Both the position numbers and the translations under genes were made by a program. The notes under the pieces are model-generated. The model was not told where the DNA came from and ran no database searches. It saw only the letters and a program-made list of their open reading frames with translations. Below are positions 18,004 to 27,098 of a DNA stretch of 40,617 bases, one piece after another; the first letter of the stretch is position 1, and each line of letters opens with the position of its first letter. The DNA is from Desulfobulbaceae bacterium (GTDB taxonomy: Bacteria; Desulfobacterota; Desulfobulbia; Desulfobulbales; SURF-16), in contig JALNXE010000033.1 of assembly GCA_023230525.1 (NCBI GenBank), forward strand, positions 1 to 40,617. Reading direction: 5' to 3'.

Positions 18004-19955
18004 TATTTTCTGCCCTCCCCAGGATGACACGGACTGCATTTGCCTTCAGCAAAAGGCTTATGACTTACCGGGAAGAGTAATCCTTTTGTCGGCCCACCAT
18101 GAGGATCATGACATTTCAGGCAGGAATCATTTCCCGGATGAATTCCTTGATGCACGGCGGTAAACCGTGTTTCGTTGAGCTTATGGCAGCGGGCGCAGAG
18201 CAAACCACCTTTTTCATGCACGATTCCCTTATTGATTGAGGCGTGGGGATCATGACATAACGAGCAATCCTTAGTCGCCGGCTCATGAGCAAAACCATCC
18301 TGCCAATAGGTTGATATCTGCTGATGGCAACCAAGACAAAGGGCCGGCTGTTTTTTGGCAATATTTTTCGGGTTGGCGGAACCGTGTGCCATGTGGCAGG
18401 CGGCGCAATTCAGGTCTTTCACCGGCCCATGAACCACCGGAGAATCGGTGATCACTTTTTCCATACCCCCGTGGCAGCTAAGACACTGCTTCCCTGGATT
18501 TTCTTTCAAGTTGTAGGCATAATCTCCGGCATGAGGGGAATGGCATTTCTCACATTCTTTTTTAGCAAAAGGTGCATGGGGGATGAAATTTTCTTTTAGG
18601 TTTTCCAGAACCTTATGGCAGGAAAGACAAAGCTTACCCCCAGCCTCACTTTCTTTTAGCAGATACTTTCTTTCGCCCTGGTGAGGTTCATGGCAACGAC
18701 TGCATTCCCCTGTGGCAAAAGGGGTATGGAGACTGAAGCTGCCCATCTCTCTGGCACTCTTTTCATGACAGGAAAGGCATATCTCCTTCTCACTCTTGAC
18801 AAGTAATTTTGTCTCACCGGCTTCATGGGGATTGTGACAGCTCAGACATTTGCTCTCCGCAGCCGGCGAATGGGAAACGGTGCCTTCACTGTAAAGTTTC
18901 TTCTCATGGCATTTATAACAAATCTTCGAAGACTCGTGGGCCAGCAGCGCCACCTGTTGTGAACTGTGTCCCATATGACAGGAAAGACACTGCCCCTTGC
19001 TGTATGGGTCATGGCTGCTTTTGATCTTGGTCTTGTCTGCACCGGCATGGCAAGTTACGCAAACCTTTTCCGGTGGCACTGCGAGCATATACTTGTTATC
19101 ACTGGCATGAGAAGCGTGACACTTCAGGCAGAGCCCCTCGGTGTAAGGCTTATGCAGGCTGGTCATTTTCATGTTGCTGCGCGGATGACAGGTTAAACAG
19201 CCGGCATTGGCATCGCCTTTAATCTGCAGTTTCCCATTATCGCCAATCAGATGGCAACCGGCGCAATTCCCCTCCATAACCGGCTTATGTACAACGAACT
19301 TTAATAAATGAGGACCATCGGAACTGTGCGGGCTATGGCAGAGAACGCACTTTCCCTGCACCGGGAAATCCCGGTGGCTTTTACGAAAAGCAGCCTCATT
19401 ATTCTTATGGCAGGAAAGGCAAAGACTGTCTTCGTCAAGTTTGAGAAGGGATTTCACATCTGATCCATGGTTTACATGACAGCTGCCGCATCCCGTTTTA
19501 ACCGGGGCATGTACATTAGCCCGCAAAAATTGCTTTCTATCATGACAGGTAAAGCAAATCTCAGGGCTGGGGGATTTCAGCAGACCATTATTCGTGCTGT
19601 TATGTACCTCGTGGCAGGACAGACAAAGTCCATCGGCTGCAGGCTTATGCACGGACTTCTTCTTGCTTTCCTCTTGAATCTGCTGATGACATACAAAACA
19701 CTGTTCAGGGGGATTCTGCCGAAGATATGTCCCGCCAATCATTCCATGATGAAGATGACAAGCCTCACAATTGTCTTCTTGCACAGGTTTGTGAACGACT
19801 CCCTGTTTGAATGCGGCAGCCATGTCGGCGTGACATTCCACACAGCTTTTTCGCGGCTGGCGAACCGGCTGACTGCTGACGCAGGAAACAAGCAAACTAA
19901 GGATGAACGCAAGTCCAAAAAATAACTTGATTTTATTTCCCGACATGTAGATCAC
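18003..19955 (-). CDS. 26-heme lipoprotein cytochrome c
   Basis: Very large multiheme protein of 650 aa. The signal sequence ends in a lipobox (LLVSC, Cys25), so it is probably lipid-anchored at the outer membrane. I count 26 CXXCH motifs, from CVECH to CSPCHPGEGRK, arranged as doubled-CXXCH modules with histidines after alternate motifs (for example CHNPH, CHEPH, CHMAH, CHDPH). GTG 19955 has AAGGAG four bases upstream; ATG 19946 is an alternative. It overlaps the prolyl isomerase gene by 23 bases and the 16-heme gene by one, indicating coupled expression. Its location with a beta-barrel and channel-like genes suggests that it passes electrons across the outer membrane or to the base of the OmcS-like filament. 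Confidence 0.9.
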   Translation of the reverse strand: MIYMSGNKIKLFFGLAFILSLLVSCVSSQPVRQPRKSCVECHADMAAAFKQGVVHKPVQEDNCEACHLHHGMIGGTYLRQNPPEQCFVCHQQIQEESKKKSVHKPAADGLCLSCHEVHNSTNNGLLKSPSPEICFTCHDRKQFLRANVHAPVKTGCGSCHVNHGSDVKSLLKLDEDSLCLSCHKNNEAAFRKSHRDFPVQGKCVLCHSPHSSDGPHLLKFVVHKPVMEGNCAGCHLIGDNGKLQIKGDANAGCLTCHPRSNMKMTSLHKPYTEGLCLKCHASHASDNKYMLAVPPEKVCVTCHAGADKTKIKSSHDPYSKGQCLSCHMGHSSQQVALLAHESSKICYKCHEKKLYSEGTVSHSPAAESKCLSCHNPHEAGETKLLVKSEKEICLSCHEKSAREMGSFSLHTPFATGECSRCHEPHQGERKYLLKESEAGGKLCLSCHKVLENLKENFIPHAPFAKKECEKCHSPHAGDYAYNLKENPGKQCLSCHGGMEKVITDSPVVHGPVKDLNCAACHMAHGSANPKNIAKKQPALCLGCHQQISTYWQDGFAHEPATKDCSLCHDPHASINKGIVHEKGGLLCARCHKLNETRFTAVHQGIHPGNDSCLKCHDPHGGPTKGLLFPVSHKPFAEGKCSPCHPGEGRK

Positions 19956-21561
19956 CGAGCTCCTTTTTAATTTTCTCCCAGGCGCTGTTGTTTATTTCAA
20001 TAACCGATTTCTTCTTCAAAGCGGCAAGATACTCATTGCGCACCTTGGTAAATTTTTCCTCATCAACCAGGGCGGCAACCTTATCGTGTACATGGTCAAA
20101 GGGCATGGGGGTGGCTGGAGTACGTTTTATCAATTTTATAATTGTATAATGACCCTTTACAACAAATGGACTACTCGATTCTCCAATCACCAGATTATCA
20201 ATAACCTTCTGAACAATAGGATCAAGATATTTGAATTGCATGTTCTGTACAGGCACCTCTCCGGAATAATAGCGGGCCGCCACCTCTAAAAGATCAACTC
20301 CTCTTTTCATTTCCTCATACATCTTGTTAATGAGATTCTCCTCATCCTCCACCACGGCTATGGAGACCATCTCGGGTTGAGAGAAGCGATCCAGATGTTC
20401 CTGATAATACTTTTCGATATCCTGCTCACTGACCTGAACCTGGGGTTTAAAAAGTCGTTTTTCAAGTTCCTTTATCAGGCGGTGCTGAGTGTAAAAAAGG
20501 TAAAGAGGTTTTAAGGGTTCTTTATCCTCATAATGCTCATCCAGGGCTCCTCTTGTGGTAAGAGTCTGGGCAAGCACTCCATCGAGCAGCCGCTTTTTCT
20601 GCTTGTCTCCCGTTTCAACATCAAAGCCATACTGTTTACGGAATTGCAGCTCCTTGTTGACGAGATCCAGAAAAACCCTCACCGTATAGCTTCCATTGTC
20701 CATGGTAATGAGAGTCTTATCAAGGAGTCCTTCATTAGAGGAATCGAGATTCAGAGCGTCAAAAACCTGTTGGTTTATTTTAACCTGATATTTCTTTTTC
20801 AACTGCTCGACAAGCGCGACAGTAAGTTCCTGTTCCTTTCTCTCCCGGACCTCGTTGGTGATCATTGGTTTCAACGACTCAAAATCCTCAGCATCATACC
20901 CTTTCTGGGCCATGAGACGAATGATAACAAAACCTTTACTCCATTTAAAAGGTTCGGACATCGCCCCAGGTGCCAAACCATCAACTGCTGGACGCCACTC
21001 CTGCTGAAGCTGATTGGTCCTCAACCATTTTTCATCATAATAAACGGAATTCTTGTCAATGCCTCTCGCCTCAGCGGCAAACTTCGCGAAATCCAGGTTT
21101 CCTTCCTTTATCTGTTCATAAGATTTTTTCGCCATCCCTTCGTCATTAAAATAGAGAATCTGCAGCTGCAGACGGGGCAGATATTTTTCCTCGTAACGAT
21201 CTTTCAGTTCCTTATCTGTAATTTTAACCCGAGAATTAATCTTATCACCCTTATAGAGAAGCAATGTGCGTGCTTTCAGGAAGATATCTATCTTATGGCG
21301 GTATTCCGGCTCATTATAAAGCTCCATTTTTTCAGCTTCCTGAACCAGCAAATGCCAATCAATAAAAGGATCCGGTGATTCAGGGAGTTGTGTGTCCTTT
21401 TCTTTCCAATTTATCCACCAGTTTTTAAAATCGTCAGTCGTGAAACTGCTGTTATTTATCGTTACAAGTTTCTCCGCTCCCCATGGCCACGCATGTCCGT
21501 CTCCGGCAATGATCAACATCCAGAAAAAAACAACCCCGCATATAAATCCTATTTTCCGCAT
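19933..21561 (-). CDS. SurA/PpiC-type periplasmic prolyl isomerase, OscH-like
   Basis: Periplasmic chaperone/peptidyl-prolyl isomerase of 542 aa. A signal peptide ends near GDGHA (about 22); a SurA-like helical N-domain leads to a parvulin-like domain (about 120-240, with WLRTNQLQQEW and GFVIIRLMAQK) and a second, C-terminal parvulin-like domain (about 390-495, ending GHYTIIKLIKR). ATG 21561 is chosen for its AAGGA site; the frame is open to 21585. It overlaps the CsgG-like lipoprotein gene by 13 bases and the 26-heme gene by 23. In Geobacter, OscH, a prolyl-isomerase chaperone, folds and binds OmcS. By position and family this is the counterpart. Confidence 0.88.
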   Translation of the reverse strand: MRKIGFICGVVFFWMLIIAGDGHAWPWGAEKLVTINNSSFTTDDFKNWWINWKEKDTQLPESPDPFIDWHLLVQEAEKMELYNEPEYRHKIDIFLKARTLLLYKGDKINSRVKITDKELKDRYEEKYLPRLQLQILYFNDEGMAKKSYEQIKEGNLDFAKFAAEARGIDKNSVYYDEKWLRTNQLQQEWRPAVDGLAPGAMSEPFKWSKGFVIIRLMAQKGYDAEDFESLKPMITNEVRERKEQELTVALVEQLKKKYQVKINQQVFDALNLDSSNEGLLDKTLITMDNGSYTVRVFLDLVNKELQFRKQYGFDVETGDKQKKRLLDGVLAQTLTTRGALDEHYEDKEPLKPLYLFYTQHRLIKELEKRLFKPQVQVSEQDIEKYYQEHLDRFSQPEMVSIAVVEDEENLINKMYEEMKRGVDLLEVAARYYSGEVPVQNMQFKYLDPIVQKVIDNLVIGESSSPFVVKGHYTIIKLIKRTPATPMPFDHVHDKVAALVDEEKFTKVRNEYLAALKKKSVIEINNSAWEKIKKELGDLHVGK

Positions 21562-22157
21562 TGCTTCATTCCTTCGGCGAACCATTCTTCGATTATCTCA
21601 TCAGACATGATCCGACTGAGTTGAGTCACGGTATTAACAAGCCCAAAATGCATAACCTTACGATAATCCGCACCTTCCCGCCCGTGATAGGTAGCCCACA
21701 TCGTTTTGCCGCTTTTGGCATCATAAACCTGCAATGTCACATGCAAAACAGGATTCACATAGTTATCCCCCATTTTTTCTTCCATTTCCGTTATTCTGCC
21801 GCTGATCACAAGCTGTACATCAAGCCGGCTGCCCAGCACTCTGATTTGCTCGATGCCGGGAAGTTGATTTGGATAAATACGCAGTTCCTGATAAATATTC
21901 TGAACGTCCCCTTCAGAAGCAACTTCAATACCGGCAATGCGGGACAACTCCGCAGCAAAAATACGTTGCATGATCAGATTTCCCTGTTCAAAACGGCTGC
22001 CGTTAATAAAGGGCAACAGAGCCACTGAACAGATACTTTGACCTTCATAAGCATTTTTTTTTTCGAGAGACGGCCTGGATGAAGTACAGGAACTGACACC
22101 CAAAAGAAGGGCGATAAGAAAAAATATGGAGAAATATCTGAATTGCGCAAAATTCAT
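21549..22157 (-). CDS. CsgG-like outer-membrane lipoprotein (channel-type subunit 1)
   Basis: Lipoprotein of 202 aa with lipobox VSSC (Cys24). The mature part has the CsgG/FlgO-like pattern: VALLPFINGSRFEQGN, a helix, GIEVASEGDVQ, then LDVQLVISGRITEMEE and a beta-rich segment ending KSGKTMWATYHGREG. CsgG forms the outer-membrane secretion pore for curli; relatives act in flagellar and lipoprotein assembly. It directly precedes and overlaps the prolyl isomerase and is the third of three consecutive CsgG-like genes, so I take it as part of an OscEFG-type channel. It is too small to show the full CsgG transmembrane insertion by eye, so pore formation is inference. Confidence 0.7.
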   Translation of the reverse strand: MNFAQFRYFSIFFLIALLLGVSSCTSSRPSLEKKNAYEGQSICSVALLPFINGSRFEQGNLIMQRIFAAELSRIAGIEVASEGDVQNIYQELRIYPNQLPGIEQIRVLGSRLDVQLVISGRITEMEEKMGDNYVNPVLHVTLQVYDAKSGKTMWATYHGREGADYRKVMHFGLVNTVTQLSRIMSDEIIEEWFAEGMKQCGK

Positions 22158-22204
22158 AATAAGCCGTTGTAATAAATTAATATCGTCTTCCCAGTTGTCA
22201 GAGA

Positions 22205-22276
22205 CGGCAGAAGGAGCCGTAACGAAATACTTAAAAATGAAGCGGCTGTTTCGTAGCGGCTCCTAAGCGGTCTGCC
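22205..22276. repeat. Long imperfect hairpin inside the assembly operon
   Basis: The left arm (CGGCAGA, AGGAGCCG, ACGAAA; 22205-22227) and the right arm (TTTCGT, CGGCTCC, TCTGCCG; 22249-22277) pair with two small bulges around a loop of about 21 bases. It lies in the 121-base gap between two CsgG-like genes on the minus strand, without a T run. It could adjust downstream expression or be a dispersed palindromic element. Confidence 0.55.
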
Positions 22277-22278
22277 GG

Positions 22279-23754
22279 TTAAAATTCAGGAACCCATTCT
22301 TGCTGCTTCGGCGGTTCAGGTTGTTCTTCCTCAATATTAACTAATTGCATAAGGTTATCGATTTTTTTCTGCACCTTGTTGCCCAGTACATCCTTCATAC
22401 AGACAATAGCTTCAAGTTTTCTTGAATCCGAGGGTGAGGGAAATGGGATAAGGATGTCCACCGGCAGATCAGCTCCCTGACTCTGCAGCAAGACTTCACC
22501 ATCCGAATACAAAATTTCGGCACTCCAGTAATCCACGGGAATTTCATCCTCAGTATCCATGGTCACGATGAGATTGTCATTACCTACAGCTGCGTTTATC
22601 ACCGGAACCGGCGGATTGCTCTTTAAAAACACCGTTTGTGTCGATACAGTGGAATTATTGGCCCTGTCCCAGACCGTTAAGACAATTTCGTAGATGCCGT
22701 CTTCAGCCTTATGGCCATCCGGGCGTTGTCCTTTCCAAACAAAACGCTTTGGTAATGAACCTTTATTCTCAGTACCTGCCATGACCTGCCCCCCCATATT
22801 TTGTATAAACAGGGACCAATGGGAAAGCGGCTCAGGATCCTGCCATATAGGGGTAATAGGCAACCTGTCGTTAAATGCTATGAAATTGTTCACCTGTTTA
22901 CCGGCGACTTTCAAACTCAACTTCGGAGAATGCGTATCAATCTGATAATTCCCGACAAAGTAAATAAAAGTTTTACCTGATTGACATTTTAAAACGAGAC
23001 TGACGGGCTGAAATCCTTCAGCGTCAGGAGCAGACCACATAACAGTATAAGAGTTTGGGGATATCTCCACCATGTCGAGATAATTATCTTCGCCAACCTT
23101 AAGCAACACTTGCGTGATCGTCTCAACCCCTGCCGGCGGTCTAATCTTAACCGAACAGCTCACCTCATCGCCCGGTTTGACATGTTGGGAAGAAAGATGT
23201 GAGGTTTCAACAACGATGCATGGGTTTTGTCCTGTAACTTCCAGTACATCAGGCCAGCTGCTCAGAAGGTGCTGGGCAAGGACGGGAAACAAATCATCGA
23301 TGCTTTCGGGTTCATCGATAGCAAGAAAATTAGAGATGTCAGCTTTGCTCATTCCACCGACCTCGGTCCAGACGGTACGCGCATCACTGGCCCGTACCAG
23401 AGTAAGAACCATCCCGAATGCTGCCAGTGGTAATTCCTGCCGCTGGCTGACTGTCCCGAAAAGAATAAAGTCTGCACCAAGATCATCCCGGACTTGATAA
23501 ATATGACTTGTGCCAAGAAAACCAAGCCATCTGATGCGATTCCTGGACATAAACGAGATAATCCTATCCGTAGGAATTACTTCAATCCCTTTTTCCTGCA
23601 AGTTCTGCTGTAAAAAATCAGTGAGAGTAAAATTAACGCCATTACGTCCCTCACTGAGGTCTTCCACCGGGAAAACAGCCACGGTAACCGCCTGAGCATA
23701 TGAGGCAATCAGGGTGGCCATCACCAGAAGTGCTATAATGAGGAACCTTTTCAT
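22279..23754 (-). CDS. CsgG-like N-domain protein with Ig-like extensions
   Basis: Exported protein of 491 aa with a Sec signal (ends near YAQA, about 22). Residues about 23-175 show the CsgG/TolB-N-like pattern (VTVAVFPVEDLSEGRNG, GIEVIPTDRI, LGADFILFGTVSQ, ARTVWTEVGG). The remainder appears to be beta-sandwich domains, one around 180-275 and one resembling the FlgD Ig-like fold around 285-385 (SHWSLFIQNMGGQVM, KRFVWKGQRPDGHKAEDGIY). The frame opens with TTG 23763; ATG 23754 is taken as the start although no clear ribosome site is seen. As a member of the CsgG-like trio it may form the periplasmic part of the secretion channel. The exact function is unknown. Confidence 0.75.
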   Translation of the reverse strand: MKRFLIIALLVMATLIASYAQAVTVAVFPVEDLSEGRNGVNFTLTDFLQQNLQEKGIEVIPTDRIISFMSRNRIRWLGFLGTSHIYQVRDDLGADFILFGTVSQRQELPLAAFGMVLTLVRASDARTVWTEVGGMSKADISNFLAIDEPESIDDLFPVLAQHLLSSWPDVLEVTGQNPCIVVETSHLSSQHVKPGDEVSCSVKIRPPAGVETITQVLLKVGEDNYLDMVEISPNSYTVMWSAPDAEGFQPVSLVLKCQSGKTFIYFVGNYQIDTHSPKLSLKVAGKQVNNFIAFNDRLPITPIWQDPEPLSHWSLFIQNMGGQVMAGTENKGSLPKRFVWKGQRPDGHKAEDGIYEIVLTVWDRANNSTVSTQTVFLKSNPPVPVINAAVGNDNLIVTMDTEDEIPVDYWSAEILYSDGEVLLQSQGADLPVDILIPFPSPSDSRKLEAIVCMKDVLGNKVQKKIDNLMQLVNIEEEQPEPPKQQEWVPEF

Positions 23755-23863
23755 AATAATCAAAAAAACTATAATTTTTCTGCAACTCGCAATAAAATTT
23801 ACTCACTGGTTACGAGGCATCAGCAAATATTATATCACGATACCTCTCTCAATCTCATTTTTT

Positions 23864-24793
23864 TTAAGGCCCAACAGTCGCCGGGTCAACAGGTACTGGC
23901 TCCACAACAGGCGGTTCATTTTCGATGACAACCGGCTCAGCAGGTGCTGGCTCAACCCCTACTGCCCCAGGCTCAGTGGTCACTGTTTCTCCTCCCACGG
24001 CAGGTTCAACAGGAGCAGCCTCTTCAGAGACTGCCGGTTCACCCTCGGCGGCGGCTGGTTCAGCAGGGGACGGTTCAGCCTCCACAACAGGTTCAGCGGG
24101 AGCAGACTTTTCAGCAATTGGCGGTTTAACGGCATCAGTCGTAACAGTTACCGGTTTAACAACCACAGGTTTAACAGCCACGGGTTCAGCGGCTGCTGCT
24201 GCCGGTACAGGGACATTCTGCCTCTCAGGAATAGTAGAGAGAAGCTCCTTGGTAAGTTTAACGGTAACCTTGTAAGCATCATCAGGGGTTATACCAAAGA
24301 GTCGTCCCACAATGGAATCTCCCGCATAATGACCGCTGCCCTGCCATAATACAATACCAGACTTTATCTCAATAAGCCGCAAGGTCAGGCTCATTTCAGG
24401 AACAATCACTGAACCAATCCGTTTATCTCCTGCCATATCGACAGAACCAATCATAATAGACTGCACATTGAGGCGCTGTCCAAGTCTGCTGAGCATAAGC
24501 TGGCTCACAGGAGATCCCGGGTCGATGGCTTCTTCATGCAAAACACTGTCAACAATCCCTTTATCCACGACATCGAAGATATTCATGGCCAGAATCTCGG
24601 TATTGATCACGTCCCTTGCCAGCTCAGCGGCATATTTCTGTTCCGTATTATTTTCCAGAGGAAGAACAGCGATTCTGTTGACAAAGTCAAGTGTCACATC
24701 TTCTCTCATAAAAGAAACTGTCGTTTTCCCCGAACATCCGGCCAGCAAGGAAAAACACATCAACGTCAGTATGGAACATATTATTCTTTTCAT
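23864..24793 (-). CDS. CsgG-like lipoprotein with long Pro/Ala/Glu/Val tail
   Basis: Lipoprotein of 309 aa with lipobox LLAGC (Cys20). Residues about 38-190 follow the CsgG-like pattern (NRIAVLPLENNTEQKYAAEL, FDVVDKGIVDSVL, LNVQSIMIGSVDMAGD, KSGIVLWQGSGHY). From about 195 to the end there is a 115-residue low-complexity tail of P, A, E and V repeats (EPAPAEPVV-like units), probably extended and able to cross the periplasm or reach peptidoglycan, as in TonB- or OmpA-type linkers. The repeat coding produces long false frames on the other strand. It lies 54 bases after the beta-barrel gene and is the first of three CsgG-like genes. Confidence 0.78.
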   Translation of the reverse strand: MKRIICSILTLMCFSLLAGCSGKTTVSFMREDVTLDFVNRIAVLPLENNTEQKYAAELARDVINTEILAMNIFDVVDKGIVDSVLHEEAIDPGSPVSQLMLSRLGQRLNVQSIMIGSVDMAGDKRIGSVIVPEMSLTLRLIEIKSGIVLWQGSGHYAGDSIVGRLFGITPDDAYKVTVKLTKELLSTIPERQNVPVPAAAAAEPVAVKPVVVKPVTVTTDAVKPPIAEKSAPAEPVVEAEPSPAEPAAAEGEPAVSEEAAPVEPAVGGETVTTEPGAVGVEPAPAEPVVIENEPPVVEPVPVDPATVGP

Positions 24794-24847
24794 GAACAGA
24801 ACCCTTGGAAAATTAAATTTAAACGTTTATCATTTACGATTCAAATA

Positions 24848-26905
24848 TCAGTAACGAATGACAAACTGCCCTCCAAATGCAAATTCAGTTTCATCCTCTT
24901 CAATATAGGTACAATAGGCATGCATTGAAAAAATCCGATTTATAGTCCAGTTGTAACTTGCGCTATAATCATCACTGCTTTCACTCCGGTTATAACTCAG
25001 GTTCAACTGTGTTTTGTATGTAGGTGCAACGGTCACGGTGAGATAATTTGTAAAAGCAGAAGATTCATCGCTTTCCCACTCCTCGCCTGCCCCCACCTGC
25101 ATGGAAAGGATATCAGAAGGCCTCCAGCTTATGCCTATTAAACTGGCGGCGAGCCAGGTTGAGGTTTCAGCGTTTGAAGTGTTGTATCTCTCTGTCAGAT
25201 CCACCGTCATGGCGGGATTAAGCCGTGCGGTAAACTTCAAGGTGGAATTAAAATCCTGGGAGGTATCATCTGTCTCTTCATCTCGATCGGTGATGTAAGC
25301 AAGATCAAGATTCGAGGTCAAATCAGGAAATATCAATGCGGTCAAAAACATGTTGTAATTATAGCTGGTGTCTGTTTTCACCTCCTCTTCATAGGAGTCG
25401 CTCCGGGTAACGCCCCAGTTCATATCGAGGGTAGGCAGCAGCAGAGATGAGAAACTGAGCGAGTAAAATCGAGTCAGGTCTTCATCTTCATCTCCTATCT
25501 GGTCTTTCGACTCGCTGGCGCTCAGGGTTGAAGAAAACGTGAGGGCGGGTGACCATATGAGACTTGTTGAATTATAGGTCCGGCTAATATCATCCCCAAC
25601 TGCGGTTTCACCGTCTTCCAGAATGAGGTTATACATCCAGTTGAGATCTGGGGTAATACGGAAACGAAGTGATGTGTCTCCCAAATAACTGTAATACGTA
25701 GTGTTGCGGGTAATCTTCTGCCCCGGATCCCCGGTAACCCTGGTCTTGGCTTCAACGCGGTCAATGGTGAAATCATGGTCAGTGGGGATTCTGTCTTCAA
25801 CCAGCATGACATATTTAGCTTTTACTTGAGGAATTTCAATTTCAAAGCGCTGCTGGGTACTGTCGTATATCGAGGATGTCGCTGTTCCCTGCAAAGCCCA
25901 GTCGGTTCCATCTCCTGTGGGACTGGTATAAACTGTCCAGCGGAAGAGATTGAGATTCCCGCCCTCCGTTTCCCACAGATCGTTTCCCAGATCGGTTTTC
26001 GGGTAAACATATAATACATTGACCGGTTGGGGGGATAATTGAAAAATGGCGACATTATAACGTTCATGATGAATAACGGTGTTCGGAAAACTCGTTAAAT
26101 CATCCCATTTCGGATCATCATCAGGTTGTCTAGGAAGTTGAGCCTGCCCACCGCGACTTTCTATGCTGTGAATGGGAACCAGGGCGGTGCCGCCGGGCTC
26201 AATTTTCGTTTCAAAATCCTGAGTATTGTTGGCATATTGCCCCAGGAAATTGACATTTAAACGATCCTGCCAGAAGGTTTTTTCAGTTGTCAGCCGGGCG
26301 AGTTGATTGGTTGATTTATCATTACTGCTGGCAACAAAATTATCGGTCTCATTGAGGTCTATATTGTAATAGACTTTCGCGAGCAATAAATCCCAGTCAA
26401 TATTGAAACCGCTGAAGGTGCTCTCCGTGTCAATCCGGCTCGGACTCTCATCATCTTTGGTGCTGCTTGCTCCATAATTAAGCTGCACCAGCGGCCAAAG
26501 TTCCTTCTGCCAGTTACTGATCCACCTGCCCTGCCAGTTATTGCTGGTCAAATCGGATCGTTCGGAGTTGCGCAGTTTATTCCACGCGCCGGAGAGGTCA
26601 AAATAAAAGATGTCGTTATTAATCTGGTAGTCAAGAGTCGGGGTGATCGCCTCTGTTTCACGCCCCTCCCTGAAAGTTGTCGTGTACCGGACACTTTCAT
26701 CGATACTCATCACCGGAGTCAGCGGCTGGTCAAACTCGAGCGTGGTGCTCTGGCTGACCTGCGATTCACTCCCTTCATCCTCTGTATGCTGATAGGTCCC
26801 GGTGCCCGTAAAGGACAACGGCTTTCCCTGAACGATAGCGCCACAGAAAAAAAGCATCAGAAACAGGGCAAAGATAATGCCGTTATATTTTCTCCCTCCT
26901 CGCAT
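24848..26905 (-). CDS. Outer-membrane beta-barrel protein with discoidin-like insert
   Basis: Outer-membrane protein of 685 aa. A hydrophobic signal (about 10-27) is followed by many alternating amphipathic strands rich in Y, W, T, S and D, and the chain ends in an aromatic-terminated strand (GGQFVIRY), the usual signal for barrel assembly. About 298-390 resembles an F5/8-type (discoidin) sandwich (GNLNLFRWTVYTS, QVKAKYVMLVEDR), an unusual domain in a porin. It heads the CsgG-like/prolyl isomerase/multiheme operon. Together with the lipoprotein cytochrome it could form a porin-cytochrome conduit, or serve as the secretion barrel. The start is doubtful: GTG 26908 or ATG 26905 are available, but a GAGGAGGG ribosome-like site lies just inside them. 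Confidence 0.8.
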   Translation of the reverse strand: MRGGRKYNGIIFALFLMLFFCGAIVQGKPLSFTGTGTYQHTEDEGSESQVSQSTTLEFDQPLTPVMSIDESVRYTTTFREGRETEAITPTLDYQINNDIFYFDLSGAWNKLRNSERSDLTSNNWQGRWISNWQKELWPLVQLNYGASSTKDDESPSRIDTESTFSGFNIDWDLLLAKVYYNIDLNETDNFVASSNDKSTNQLARLTTEKTFWQDRLNVNFLGQYANNTQDFETKIEPGGTALVPIHSIESRGGQAQLPRQPDDDPKWDDLTSFPNTVIHHERYNVAIFQLSPQPVNVLYVYPKTDLGNDLWETEGGNLNLFRWTVYTSPTGDGTDWALQGTATSSIYDSTQQRFEIEIPQVKAKYVMLVEDRIPTDHDFTIDRVEAKTRVTGDPGQKITRNTTYYSYLGDTSLRFRITPDLNWMYNLILEDGETAVGDDISRTYNSTSLIWSPALTFSSTLSASESKDQIGDEDEDLTRFYSLSFSSLLLPTLDMNWGVTRSDSYEEEVKTDTSYNYNMFLTALIFPDLTSNLDLAYITDRDEETDDTSQDFNSTLKFTARLNPAMTVDLTERYNTSNAETSTWLAASLIGISWRPSDILSMQVGAGEEWESDESSAFTNYLTVTVAPTYKTQLNLSYNRSESSDDYSASYNWTINRIFSMHAYCTYIEEDETEFAFGGQFVIRY

Positions 26906-27098
26906 CACCAGTTACATTCCACATGTAATTAATAAAAAAAAGTCATTTTATGCGGCCCTTTAATTCCCTTCCCAATCACACAACAAAAAGACATGAACAA
27001 AAAGATTATGCAACAGTTAATTGATGAAAATGCAAAATAAATCAAACACCTACTTCATTAATTTGTTAAAGGTAAAAATTACTCCTTCATGGACAAAA
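26906..27098. other. AT-rich gap upstream of the assembly operon
   Basis: No gene is visible. On the minus strand a weak sigma-70-like pair (TTGCAT, 19 bases, CATAAT, around 27010-27040) could drive the beta-barrel operon. Neither the dyad of the proposed RegA regulon nor a sigma-54 element is seen here. Confidence 0.3.

Noticed and set aside
18003..19955. Repetitive cysteine/histidine coding as a CRISPR-like or tandem DNA repeat
   Set aside because: Periodicity comes from variable heme modules at the protein level; no identical DNA repeats with uniform spacers are present.
20533..21378. 281-codon plus-strand open frame
   Set aside because: It lies wholly opposite the prolyl isomerase gene, whose family pattern, signal peptide and ribosome site are clear; the plus-strand product has no recognisable domain.
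23714..24349. Plus-strand frames of Gly/Ser/Ala or Arg/Phe-rich repeats
   Set aside because: They are shadows of the Pro/Ala/Glu/Val repeat tail of the minus-strand lipoprotein.
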